DNA of 52,764 nt from Candidatus Hydrogenedentota bacterium (lineage in GTDB: Bacteria; Hydrogenedentota; Hydrogenedentia; Hydrogenedentales; CAITNO01): NCBI GenBank assembly GCA_903893795.1, contig CAITNO010000060.1, positions 1-52,764 of the forward strand, given 5' to 3'. The notes beneath the pieces are model-generated. The model searched no databases, had not been told where the DNA came from, and was given only the letters and a program-made list of their open reading frames with translations. Position 1 is the first letter of the stretch. Each line of letters opens with the position of its first letter. Below are positions 15,785 to 25,599 of the stretch, one piece after another. Both the position numbers and the translations under genes were made by a program.

Positions 15785-17002
15785 TTACTCCCTGCGGGCG
15801 GCCTGCCCGGCTTCATCGAGCCAATCGAGGGCGGCGCGGCAGTATTCGGCGTGGGTGGGCGGGCGCAGGTGGGCGCGCCGGAAGAGGGCGTCCCATTGGC
15901 GGCCCCGTTCGATGCACAGCCGGTGCATGCGGTAGACCGGCTGGATGACGCCGTGGTTGTCGATCATCCAGAAGCCACTGGTCTTCTCGCTCCCCTCCTC
16001 CATCTCGTTGTCGTACATTTCCCAATAGAGAATGAAGGGGCAGCCCCAGGCGAGTCCGGCGCGAATCACTTCGCGGGCGGCCGCCTCCTGCGCGTTGGGC
16101 GTCTTCACCTGGCGGATGGGAAAGCCGTATTCGCCGATGAAGACGCGGGGCGCGTTCCAGTCGAGATCCTTGGGCGGCAGTTTGGCGGCGATGTAGTCCA
16201 GGGCGATCTTGAGTCGGTCGCGCATCGCCGGGGCGCCTTGGGTGAGGTCGAGCGAGTCGTAGCTCGAATAGGAGACCATGTCCACGTTGGTGTGGGGCAG
16301 GACGGAGTTGCACACGGTGGTCCGGCCCGCGATGGCCTTTTGGACCAGGTTCAATTCGGTGTAGTGAAACAGGTGCACATTGTGGTGCGGCGTGTCGCGG
16401 AGGGCGTCGTCGACGGCCTTCTGGCGCAGGTTGAGCCAGTCGATCATGCCGGTGACGGCTTCGGGGCGGGGTTCGGCGCTGATGTCGTATCCGCCGAGCA
16501 GCACCCAGTCGCCCTCCCAGTGGCCGAGCAGAAAGGTCTTGCCTGTGCCGCTGAACTTTTCCAGCAGGTACCGGGTGAGGTCATAGATCTCTTTGTATTC
16601 GCGCTGCCGGTCCTCCTCGGTCCATGCGTCGCGGCAGGACTTGGCGGTACCGAAGGGATAGGCCCACACCAGGTAATAGTCGAAAGGCATGGCCAGTACG
16701 GCCTGGTAGGAGGGATCAAGCGCGAACAGGTCTTTCAGCGTTTTGATGTCCGGATTGGCCGGGAGGTGGTAGGCACCCATTGCGCTCGATCCGGCCTCGA
16801 ACTTGAGGGTGTTGGAACCCATGTCCACCATGGCCTGGGCGGTTTCCACCAGCCGGGTCTTTTCGGTGTGGTGATATTTTGGGGAGAAGGTCTGCGTGCC
16901 AATACAGTAGTTGAGGACCGGCCGCGCGCCGGTCCCCGCGCACCCGGCCAGGGTCATCGATGCCAATACTGCCAGCACCCGTGCGCCCCCGAACCGGCTC
17001 AC
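15785..17002 (-). CDS. glycosidase-superfamily lipoprotein, unknown specificity
   Basis: The product has about 405 residues. The N-terminus (VLAVLASMTLAGC) is a lipoprotein signal with Cys at the lipobox. The body looks like a clan-A type TIM barrel: LNYCIGTQTFSPKYHH, MGSNTLKFEAG, LAMPFDYYLVWAY, LGHWEGDWVLLGGYD (a likely acid/base Glu after His-Trp), MVSYSSYDS and RVFIGEYGFP (typical nucleophile Glu), then ILYWEMYDNEMEEG. I do not recognise the family. I start at GTG 17002, whose GTGA overlaps the carboxypeptidase stop; ATG 17017 is the alternative and adds five residues. It is co-transcribed with the genes on both sides. Confidence 0.7.
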   Translation of the reverse strand: MSRFGGARVLAVLASMTLAGCAGTGARPVLNYCIGTQTFSPKYHHTEKTRLVETAQAMVDMGSNTLKFEAGSSAMGAYHLPANPDIKTLKDLFALDPSYQAVLAMPFDYYLVWAYPFGTAKSCRDAWTEEDRQREYKEIYDLTRYLLEKFSGTGKTFLLGHWEGDWVLLGGYDISAEPRPEAVTGMIDWLNLRQKAVDDALRDTPHHNVHLFHYTELNLVQKAIAGRTTVCNSVLPHTNVDMVSYSSYDSLDLTQGAPAMRDRLKIALDYIAAKLPPKDLDWNAPRVFIGEYGFPIRQVKTPNAQEAAAREVIRAGLAWGCPFILYWEMYDNEMEEGSEKTSGFWMIDNHGVIQPVYRMHRLCIERGRQWDALFRRAHLRPPTHAEYCRAALDWLDEAGQAARRE

Positions 17003-18156
17003 TTCAGCCCGGTCCATTCCCCCATGCGGCGCCACAGGCTCTTTGCCTCCACGCCGGACGCGGTGACCAGGTCGGTTTGGCCAAAGAGGGTTTCGCCCAG
17101 TTTTAGGCTTATCTTGCCGACGGACGCGCCCGCGGCGAAGGGTGCCTTGAGTTCGGTTGGGGCGGCCACTTCGAGCTTCAGGTTCTTGACGTCCTCCTCG
17201 CGGACCACGGCCTCCAGGAAACCCTTGGACACCAGGCCCACGCTGACCGCGCTGCCGTTGCTGACGGCGATGGGTTTGCCGATGACCGCGCCCGGCTCCA
17301 CGGGACGGACCCGCTTCATCTTCTTGAAGCCTGCCTCGATCAGTTCGTGGGCGCGCTCGGAGCGCTCGTGCTTGGTGTCGCCCATGACCACGGCAATGAG
17401 GCGTATGCCGTCGCGCTGTGCGGTGAGGGTGATGCAGAAGCCCGCGGCGCGGATGTACCCGGTCTTGAGCCCGTCGACACCCGGCACCACGCCGAGGAGC
17501 TTGTTGGTGCTTATCTTCTTCCCGTCCGCCTCGCGGAACACCAGTTCCTTCTGGGAGGTCCATGCGAGAATCTGGGGATGCTTGACGCATTCCTGCCCGA
17601 GCCGGGCCATGTCCTTGGCGGTGGTGAGGTCGAATTCCTGGCCCTTGGCGGGCGGCAGGCCGTGCACGCTGTTGAACTTGGACTGGGTCATACCCAGTTC
17701 CTGGGCGCGCTTGTTCATGGCCTCGATATAGGCGTCTTTGGAGCCCCAGAGGCCCTCGGCCACGGCCATGGCGGCGTCGTTGGCGGAGGCCACGGCCACG
17801 GCGGGCATGAGCTGGCTGAGTTTGTGGGTGTCGCCCATCTTCACATAAACCTGTGTGCCGCCCATGCCCTCGGCATTCTTTGAGATGACGATGTCCTTGT
17901 CGTAGTTCCACTTGCCGGCCTGGGCACCCTCGTCCACCATCAGCATGAGCATCATCTTGATCATGCTTGCGGGGGGGCGCTGAATTTCGGGATTGCTCTC
18001 GTCGAGTACGGTGCCGGAACCGGCCTCAATGCAGTAGTAGCTTTCGGGCAGGGAGGCATAGTATTCGACGCCCCCGGCCTGGGGAGGAGCCGCTGCGGCG
18101 GGTGCGGCGGCAAGGGAGAACATGGCCAGGGGCAGGGTGCAGAGCAAAGTAATCAT
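16999..18156 (-). CDS. D-alanyl-D-alanine carboxypeptidase (penicillin-binding protein 5/6 family)
   Basis: The 385-residue product has a signal peptide (LLCTLPLAMFSLAAAPAAA). It is an S11 serine peptidase that trims the terminal D-Ala from peptidoglycan pentapeptides. The three active-site motifs are present: SMIK with Ser64 and Lys67, SAN at 124-126, and KTG at 231-233. A C-terminal beta domain (~290-385, PBP5_C type) ends in a region that could be amphipathic and hold the membrane surface (SLWRRMGEWTGLK). The start follows AGAAGGT. The 3' end overlaps the next gene by 4 nt. An upstream in-frame extension has no support. Confidence 0.92.
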   Translation of the reverse strand: MITLLCTLPLAMFSLAAAPAAAAPPQAGGVEYYASLPESYYCIEAGSGTVLDESNPEIQRPPASMIKMMLMLMVDEGAQAGKWNYDKDIVISKNAEGMGGTQVYVKMGDTHKLSQLMPAVAVASANDAAMAVAEGLWGSKDAYIEAMNKRAQELGMTQSKFNSVHGLPPAKGQEFDLTTAKDMARLGQECVKHPQILAWTSQKELVFREADGKKISTNKLLGVVPGVDGLKTGYIRAAGFCITLTAQRDGIRLIAVVMGDTKHERSERAHELIEAGFKKMKRVRPVEPGAVIGKPIAVSNGSAVSVGLVSKGFLEAVVREEDVKNLKLEVAAPTELKAPFAAGASVGKISLKLGETLFGQTDLVTASGVEAKSLWRRMGEWTGLK

Positions 18157-18187
18157 CTTGAGACCTTCTTGATTCGCGGCGCTCCCC

Positions 18188-20960
18188 CTAGTGGGCAACG
18201 CCGATAACTTCTGTGATTTCATTGATGCTGAACGGTTTGTGAAGCACACCGGCCACGTCGAGCCGGTCCATTTCGGGCTTGTGCACACCGGTCATCATAT
18301 AGACCGGGGTGACGTGGGTGGCGGGACAGTCCCGGAACACCCGGATGGCGTCGCTGATGCGCGACTGGGGCACATCTCCGTCGAGCAGTATGGCGTCGGG
18401 ACGGAGCGTCCGCGCCATGTCCGCCGCGGCATGCGGCGTGGCGGTGCAGAAACATCCGATGTCGCGGTACTTTAGCGCCGTGGCCATCCATTCGAGCAGG
18501 CCGGGGTCGGAGTCCACGACGAAGACACAGCGTTTGAGCACGTGGACCGGGTGAACCTCGCCCAGCCCGGCGGCCTCGCCCGCCCCCGCCCCTGCCAGCA
18601 GCCTGCGGAGGGCCCCTGCCAGCGCGTCGCCGTCGAAGGGCTTGACGAGGAACTCGGTGGCGGTCCACTGGCCGCGCACCTCGTTGATGTCCGATTCGGA
18701 TTCGGTGGTGAGCACGAGCGCGGGGATCTGCTGTGTGGCGGGATTTTGCCGGAAAAGGCGCATGGTGGTCCTGCCCAGCACATCGGAGGGTGCCTCGTTG
18801 AGCAGCAGCAGGCTGACGGACCCGTCGGCGGCTTTCCGCACGCACTGGTAGCCGCTGGGGGCCCACTCGATGCCGGCCACGCCGCGGCCGATGAGAGCGC
18901 GCATGGCATCGCCAAACTCGTCGCGCTCGGAGGCGGCCAGCACGCGAAGCTGTTCCAGCCCCTTCACGCGCCCGTCCTCCCCCAGGGGGCGGGCGACGGT
19001 GCCGGGAAGGCGCACGGTGAAGCAGCTTCCCTCGCCGGGGGTGCTGCTGACTGATATGGCGCCGCCATGGGCCTCCACAATGTTCTTGGCGATGGACAGT
19101 CCGATGCCGGTGCCTTCGTACTGGCGGGTCTTGGAACTGTCGACCTGGAAGAAGCGGTCGAAGACGCGCTGATGAAATGCCGCATCGATGCCGATGCCCG
19201 AGTCGGTGACGGAGAAGGACAGGTCGCGCTCGCCGGACTGTTCGACGAGCACCTTGATGTGCCCCCCACGGGGGGTGAACTTGACGGCATTGTTCAGCAG
19301 GATGCCGAAGACCTGGCTCATCTTGTCCCGGTCGGCCCAGACAAAGGCGGGGGTGCGCGCGCAGTCGACCGACACGTCGAGCTGCTTTTCGAGGGCGTCG
19401 GGATGGACCGCGGCGGCCGCCTCCCTCGCCACGGCATCGGGGCGGAACACGTTTTGCACGATCTGGATGCCGCGAATCTGCATGCGGCTGAATTCGATCA
19501 TTTCGTTGATCAGCCCGAGCAGGCGCTCCACGTTGCGGTCCATGACCTTGATGGCGCTTGCCTGCGCCTCGGCCATGGCCCCGAGCGACCCGGCGCTGAA
19601 CATCTCGACATAGCCCTGGATGGTGCTGAGGGGGGTGCGCAGTTCGTGGCTGACGTTGGAGAGAAAACTGTCCTTGGCGCGGTCGTGCATGCGCAGTTCC
19701 TCGTTGGCGCGCTCCAGCTCGCGGGCGCGCAGGGCGAGCTTCTGCTGCATGCGCTTGATGTCGGCGATGCCGGTGACGACGAGCGAATGGCCGCTTTCCC
19801 CCCTCGCCGCCGGGCAGGGCGGCCGCGCCCACGACAGTGGGGACGGACCGGCCCGCAGAATCGATGAACTCGATTTCCTGCCGCAGCGCCTTTTCACCGC
19901 GCTCGGAAGCGCGGGCCAGCAGGCCCAGCAGGCGGGAGCGGCTGGAATCCTCGACAAAGGAGAAAATCTCCAGCCCGGTCATCTCCGATTCGGGCAGTTC
20001 GAGCAGGTCACACATGCGGGGATTGACGAAACGGATGCGGTGGCCGGCATCGACGGTGAGGAATCCCTCGTTCATGGTGAGCAGGAGCCCGCGGAAGCGC
20101 TCCTCGGAGGCCTGAAGCTTGTGGGTCTGCTCGTCGAAAAGCTGCTGGAGCCCCTTGGCGTACTGCTCGACACGGCGGTTGAGCATGACCAGTTCGGTCA
20201 TGTCGCGTACGGTGGCGAGGGTGGCGGTGTGCTCGCCCTGCCGGTTGAAGACGGGGGCGCCGTTGAGCATTAGCACCTTTTCGCGGCCGTCCACCTGGAT
20301 GTGAATCTCATATTCGGAGGCAACGCCGAGGGCGCGGTTCTTGAGCTGCTTCTCGATGGGCATCATGTTGAACTGGCCGGCAAGTTCGCGCGCGTTGCGC
20401 CCGATTACCTCCTCGCGGCTGGAACCGAACATGTCGAGAAAGCGCTGGTTGACCAGGCAGACCGTGCCGTCGGGGGTGCTGAGGACAAAGCCGTCCGATA
20501 TCTGGTCGGCCAGGAGGCGGAAGCGCTCGGCGAGCTCGGCCGTGTCCTCGCCGGTGCTGGCGACGCTGAAGAGCACGACGAAGAGCCCGAGAAAGAGACT
20601 GCCCAGGCCGATGATGTGAGCCACGTCGGCCAGGCGGCCAAAGGCCATTAAGTCACCAAACACCGCGCCGGACAACCCGGACACGCTGAAGACGGCGCCC
20701 ATGATGAGCATGAGCACGCCGGAGAGCATGGCGAGGCGCTCGACGGTGCTGGTGTGGAAGCGGGCCAGGAGATTGCCGCCCGCGTAGATGGGCAGCGACA
20801 TGGAGATGACGACGGTGAGCCAGCGCCAGAGCGGGCTTTCAAACTGCTGGGAAAAGACCACGCCGCCAAGGCCGATCATCACGGGAATGACAAAGAAGGT
20901 CAGGCGCCGCTGCAAGTCGGCGCGCCGGGCGCTTTTCAGGCTGGCGTAATGCGCTTTCAT
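18188..20960 (-). pseudogene. hybrid sensor histidine kinase with one-base frameshift
   Basis: Read with one correction this is a 923-residue kinase. It has four N-terminal transmembrane helices (residues ~20-135), PAS 1 (~145-265), PAS 2 (~290-405), HisKA with the phospho-His in SNVSHELRTPL, an HATPase with N-box NNAVKF, DSGIGI and GTGIGLS, a degenerate receiver and a C-terminal receiver (VVDSDPG, DAILLDGD, HKPFS). Translation runs in one frame from 20960 to about 19800 and in another from there to 18188. The break coincides with a run of six C on the plus strand (19798-19803); five would restore the frame. It is either a true inactivation or a base-call error. It starts 6 nt after rnhA. Confidence 0.85.
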
Positions 20961-20966
20961 CCTGAA

Positions 20967-21455
20967 TCAGAGGTTCTCCGCGGCTTTAAGGGAACCGCCC
21001 CGCCGCTGGGCCTGTATGGCCGCGGCGGCGAGTTCGTCGCAGCGCTCATTATACGTGTTTCCGGTGTGGCCCCTCACCCAGCGCCATTCCACCTGGTGCT
21101 TTTCGACCAGCGCGTCGAGGCGCTGCCACAAGTCCACATTTTTCACGGGACCGCTGCGGCGTATCCATTTCTTCTTTTTCCAGGAGGCGATCCACTCGGT
21201 GATGCCCTTCTTGACGTATTCTGAATCGGTGTACAGCACAATGCGGCAGGGCCGTTTGAGGGCGGAGAGCGCCTCGATGGCGGCGGTCATTTCCATGCGG
21301 TTGTTGGTGGTGTCGGGCGCGCCACCGGAAAGCTCCTTGATGCGGTCTCCGTAAATGAGCACGGCCCCCCAGCCGCCGGTGCCGGGGTTGGGTTCACAGC
21401 CGCCGTCGGTGTATATGACGACCGGGGCTTCCTGCTGCGGCGTATTGGCGGGCAT
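20967..21455 (-). CDS. rnhA: ribonuclease HI
   Basis: The 162-residue product cleaves the RNA strand of RNA-DNA hybrids in the cytoplasm. All active-site residues are visible: Asp17 in [12 protein letters not shown], Glu55 in NNRMEM, Asp77 in YTDSEYV, His130 in VRGHTGN and Asp140 in ERCDELA. The basic handle region of E. coli-type enzymes is present ([12 protein letters not shown]). The start ATG lies one base after the ankyrin gene's stop, so the two are likely translated together. Confidence 0.96.
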   Translation of the reverse strand: MPANTPQQEAPVVIYTDGGCEPNPGTGGWGAVLIYGDRIKELSGGAPDTTNNRMEMTAAIEALSALKRPCRIVLYTDSEYVKKGITEWIASWKKKKWIRRSGPVKNVDLWQRLDALVEKHQVEWRWVRGHTGNTYNERCDELAAAAIQAQRRGGSLKAAENL

Positions 21456-21456
21456 G

Positions 21457-22050
21457 TCAGACGCCCCCGCCCGCGGCGGGCGCAGGGGCGGCCAGCAGGC
21501 TTTCAATGAGGGCGACGACCCGGGGCCGGCGGTTGTCGTGGGCGAGCATGATGGGGGTCTTGCCTTCCTTGTTGGCCGTGGTGAGCGGCGCGCCGCGCTG
21601 AACGAGGACCTGAATGACGCCGCCCTGGCCAAAGACGGCCGCCGTGTGCACGGGGGTGTCGCCAAAGATGTCGCGCTCGTCCCGGCGCGCGCCGTGGTCC
21701 AGGAGCCACTGGGCCTCGGCCTCGCGCCCCAGCATGGCCGCCACGTGCAGGGGTGTCATGCCGGTAATGTCGGTTGCATTGATGTCGGCGCCGTGTTCGA
21801 CCAGCATTTCCATGGCCGCGCGGTTTTCACAGCTTACGGCGGCGTGCAGCGGGGTCTTTTCCTTGCGATCGCGGGCCGACACGACGTGGGCCGCGTCCTT
21901 TTCCAGGGCAAGGCGGAGTTTGTCGTTTTGCGCGCGGGCGATCATGTCGTGGGGACTGGGCGCGCACCCGGCCAGCAGGACCAGGAGCGCAAGCAGTGCG
22001 GGGCGGAAAGATCGGATTGCCCAATATGTTGTGGTGCCAGCCTCGGCCAT
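21457..22050 (-). CDS. ankyrin-repeat lipoprotein
   Basis: The 197-residue product has a lipoprotein signal ([12 protein letters not shown]) and then four ankyrin repeats from residue ~60: [60 protein letters not shown] and [11 protein letters not shown]. Ankyrin repeats mediate protein binding; here it would face the periplasm, lipid-anchored. No enzymatic domain is seen. It precedes rnhA with a one-base gap. The partner is unknown. Confidence 0.85.
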   Translation of the reverse strand: MAEAGTTTYWAIRSFRPALLALLVLLAGCAPSPHDMIARAQNDKLRLALEKDAAHVVSARDRKEKTPLHAAVSCENRAAMEMLVEHGADINATDITGMTPLHVAAMLGREAEAQWLLDHGARRDERDIFGDTPVHTAAVFGQGGVIQVLVQRGAPLTTANKEGKTPIMLAHDNRRPRVVALIESLLAAPAPAAGGGV

Positions 22051-22146
22051 GATGTTGTTTCCAGTGTTGTTTAATCCCCCCGCGCTCTGTGGCGGGAGGC
22101 GGGGGAAAGTTTAGCACAGCGCACGGACCCCGTGCATGACCCAAGG

Positions 22147-22863
22147 CTAGGACCGGGCGGAATTGAGTGCCGCCTTCACGGCGTCCCCTATTTTCTCGTC
22201 GAGCAAATTGTCGGCCACAACCTTTCCATCGGGACCGAGCAGCAGAATGTGGGGCAGCGAGGTGACGCCATAATGCTCCGCGAGGGCGTTGCTAAAAGTG
22301 TCGGCCAGCATGCCCTGGGACCAGGGAACGCCGTGGGCGGACAGGAATTCACGGATGAGTTTGGGGTCATCGCCCAGACAGAGGCCGAGCATCACAAAAT
22401 CATCCCGTTTGCCGAAATCTTCCCAGATTTTTTTGAGATGGGGCTCCTGCGCGAGGCAAAGCTTGCACCAGACGGCCCAAAAGTCGAGGAGCACATAGCG
22501 GCCGCGCAGATCCTGCAGCGACAGGGTGCCGCCTTCCAGTTTGTCGATGATGAAGCCGGGCTGGGGGACCTCGGCCGGAGTCGGGGCGGTCTCCCCCTCG
22601 GCGTGCATCTCAATCGCTAGCGAATCCACCGGAGCATCCCCACCGGACCGGGAAGACGAGTCGGCGAATTCAGCCTTTTCGGGAGCGAAGCGGCACTTGC
22701 TGGGGTTGCCGCCGGAAAAATTGTGGCTGATCAGGAACAATACCAGCAAGGCCGCTGCCGTGAATGCAAAACGCCCGAAGCCACTCCCCGTCCGCTGCCA
22801 CATGCCGACCTTTCGCTGGTGCATGGTCCTTGCCGCCTTTCCCCATGTCGTTGGGTTGACCAT
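22147..22863 (-). CDS. membrane-anchored TlpA-like thioredoxin-fold protein
   Basis: The product has up to 238 residues: a basic N-terminus, one hydrophobic segment (FAFTAAALLVLFLISHNF, ~32-50) that is an anchor or uncleaved signal, a ~60-residue linker, then a thioredoxin fold. The redox motif is WCKLC (FWAVWCKLCLAQEPHLKKI), and the cis-Pro loop is GVTSLPHILLL. This fits the TlpA/ResA group that reduces periplasmic disulfides, for example apocytochrome c cysteines, which would suit a cytochrome-rich organism. The start is uncertain: the first Met lacks a ribosome site, while the Mets at 22824 and 22803 follow AAGGA- and AAAGG-like sequences. Confidence 0.8.
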   Translation of the reverse strand: MVNPTTWGKAARTMHQRKVGMWQRTGSGFGRFAFTAAALLVLFLISHNFSGGNPSKCRFAPEKAEFADSSSRSGGDAPVDSLAIEMHAEGETAPTPAEVPQPGFIIDKLEGGTLSLQDLRGRYVLLDFWAVWCKLCLAQEPHLKKIWEDFGKRDDFVMLGLCLGDDPKLIREFLSAHGVPWSQGMLADTFSNALAEHYGVTSLPHILLLGPDGKVVADNLLDEKIGDAVKAALNSARS

Positions 22864-22934
22864 ATTTTATTATAGGACCACGCTCCGTCCGGGTCCAGCC
22901 TAAAGCCCCTGTCAACACGCGATTAATTTCAAGA

Positions 22935-22964
22935 TTGACATGGTGGGCGGAGATACATCATAAT
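22935..22964 (+). promoter_or_regulatory. sigma70-type promoter of cysK
   Basis: TTGACA (22935-22940), an 18-nt spacer and CATAAT (22959-22964) give a near-consensus promoter about 165 nt upstream of cysK. The spacer holds TGGGCGGA, which recurs at the same place after TTGACA upstream of gpmA. Confidence 0.75.
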
Positions 22965-22969
22965 GGTTA

Positions 22970-23137
22970 TCATGTTAGTGGAATATCCGCTCCGGTGCGG
23001 ATGTTTCTCTGGCAACGGCGAACTGAGACAGGATGATTCCAGCGGCAACCAGCGTTGGGGTTGGACAGTGTTCGCCGGGTATGGACAACGGATGCGTCGT
23101 TTGGAGCATGACTCCCCGACCAAAGGAGGATCTTGAG
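22970..23137 (+). other. long untranslated leader of cysK, unexplained
   Basis: About 165 nt lie between the promoter and the cysK start. Several local complementary stretches occur (TCCGCTCCGGTGCGGA near 22985, and GCGGCAACCAGCG near 23040). I cannot match it to a SAM, cobalamin or T-box riboswitch. It ends with a strong AAAGGAGG. Confidence 0.4.
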
Positions 23138-24061
23138 ATGAGTGTGTACACAGACAACAGTTTCTCCATCGGCCGCACGCCGCTGGTTCAGTTGACCAAA
23201 CTGACCCAGGGCATCAAGGCGGCGCGGGTGCTGGCGAAGGTGGAGGGCCGCAATCCGGCGTATTCCGTGAAGTGTCGCATCGGCGCGAACATGATCTGGG
23301 ACGCTGAAAAGCGGGGCGTGCTGAAGCCGGGCGGGACCATCGTGGAGCCGACTTCGGGCAACACGGGCATCGCGCTGGCCTTTGTTTCGGCGGCGCGGGG
23401 CTACAAGCTGGTGCTGACGATGCCGGAGACGATGAGCCTGGAACGGCGCCAGATGCTGAAGGCGTTTGGCGCGGACCTGGTGCTCACGCCGGGGGCGCTG
23501 GGCATGCCGGGCGCCATCGCGGAGGCCGAGAAGATTGCCGCGGAGAATCCGGAGTATTTCCTGCCGCAGCAGTTCAAGAACCCGGCCAACCCGGAAATTC
23601 ATTTCAAAACAACGGGCCCGGAAATCTGGGACGACACAGAGGGCCAGGTGGACGTGTTTATTGCGGGCGTGGGCACGGGCGGAACGATCACGGGCGTGTC
23701 GCGCTATTTGCGCACGAAGGAACGCCCCTTCACCAGCGTGGCGGTGGAACCGGCGGCATCGCCGGTGCTGAGCGGCGGCGCACCGGGCAAGCACAAGATT
23801 CAGGGCATCGGCGCGGGTTTCAAGCCGGACATTCTTGACCTGAGCGTGGTGGACCGCATTGAAACGGTAACTGACGACGAGGCCTTTGACACCGCACGGC
23901 GGCTGGCGAAGGAAGAGGGCATCATCAGCGGCATCAGTTGCGGCGCCGCGGCGGCCGTGGCGGTCCGACTGGCCCATCTCGATGAATTTGCGGGCAAGAC
24001 GATCGTGGTGGTACTGCCGGATTCGGGCGAGCGCTACCTGTCCACGCCGCTGTTTCAGTAA
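23138..24061 (+). CDS. cysK: cysteine synthase A (O-acetylserine sulfhydrylase)
   Basis: The 307-residue PLP enzyme makes cysteine from O-acetylserine and sulfide. Lys45 in [11 protein letters not shown] binds [14 protein letters not shown] is the substrate loop, [10 protein letters not shown] grips the PLP phosphate, and [11 protein letters not shown] completes the fold. The asparagine loop and size match CysK/CysM rather than cystathionine synthase, since no C-terminal CBS domains follow. The start is the ATG after AAAGGAGG; upstream in-frame codons exist but lie in the leader. The next two genes use sulfide for methionine, so the block channels sulfide into both amino acids. Confidence 0.94.
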   Translation: MSVYTDNSFSIGRTPLVQLTKLTQGIKAARVLAKVEGRNPAYSVKCRIGANMIWDAEKRGVLKPGGTIVEPTSGNTGIALAFVSAARGYKLVLTMPETMSLERRQMLKAFGADLVLTPGALGMPGAIAEAEKIAAENPEYFLPQQFKNPANPEIHFKTTGPEIWDDTEGQVDVFIAGVGTGGTITGVSRYLRTKERPFTSVAVEPAASPVLSGGAPGKHKIQGIGAGFKPDILDLSVVDRIETVTDDEAFDTARRLAKEEGIISGISCGAAAAVAVRLAHLDEFAGKTIVVVLPDSGERYLSTPLFQ

Positions 24062-24087
24062 TTAGGAATTAGGAATTAGGAATTGAG
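24060..24087. repeat. heptamer tandem repeat (AATTAGG)n
   Basis: Three AATTAGG units in a row (24060-24080) are followed by AATTGAG, beginning within the cysK stop codon. It resembles the short tandemly repeated sequences found in some bacterial genomes. Similar tracts start at the stop codons of rpe, metX-metW and gpmA. Confidence 0.7.
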
Positions 24088-24180
24088 AGCAGGCCGCGCG
24101 GCCGGGCAATAATCTCTGGGCCGGCACCCGGCGAGGGTCCAGGTGAACTGCGCAGAAGATGATGAGACCGCGGGCTTTGA

Positions 24181-25515
<1,335 letters not shown>

Positions 25516-25525
25516 TGGTATGATA

Positions 25526-25572
25526 AGAGACGCACGTTGTCCGGTTGGGGCAACGTGCGTCTCTGTTTTTTT
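25526..25572 (+). terminator. strong intrinsic terminator after metY (possible metX leader attenuator)
   Basis: A perfect 14-bp stem (25526-25539 with 25551-25564) with an 11-nt loop is followed by G and seven T (25566-25572). It ends only 27 nt before the metX-metW start. Just upstream, TTGGCT (25495-25500) and TATGAT (25519-25524) form a candidate promoter whose RNA would begin with this hairpin. Confidence 0.9.
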
Positions 25573-25599
25573 GGACCCCATTTTCGACTGTGGACACTG

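Noticed and set aside
17003..17911. Long leftward frame joined to the lipoprotein at 15785, antisense-frame to the carboxypeptidase
   Set aside because: This part is a shadow of the carboxypeptidase gene: highly basic, low-complexity sequence, while the carboxypeptidase frame has all catalytic motifs.
22970..23137. SAM riboswitch before cysK
   Set aside because: GGCAACC-like bases occur but the conserved SAM-I, SAM-II and SAM-IV core sequences and helices could not be aligned.
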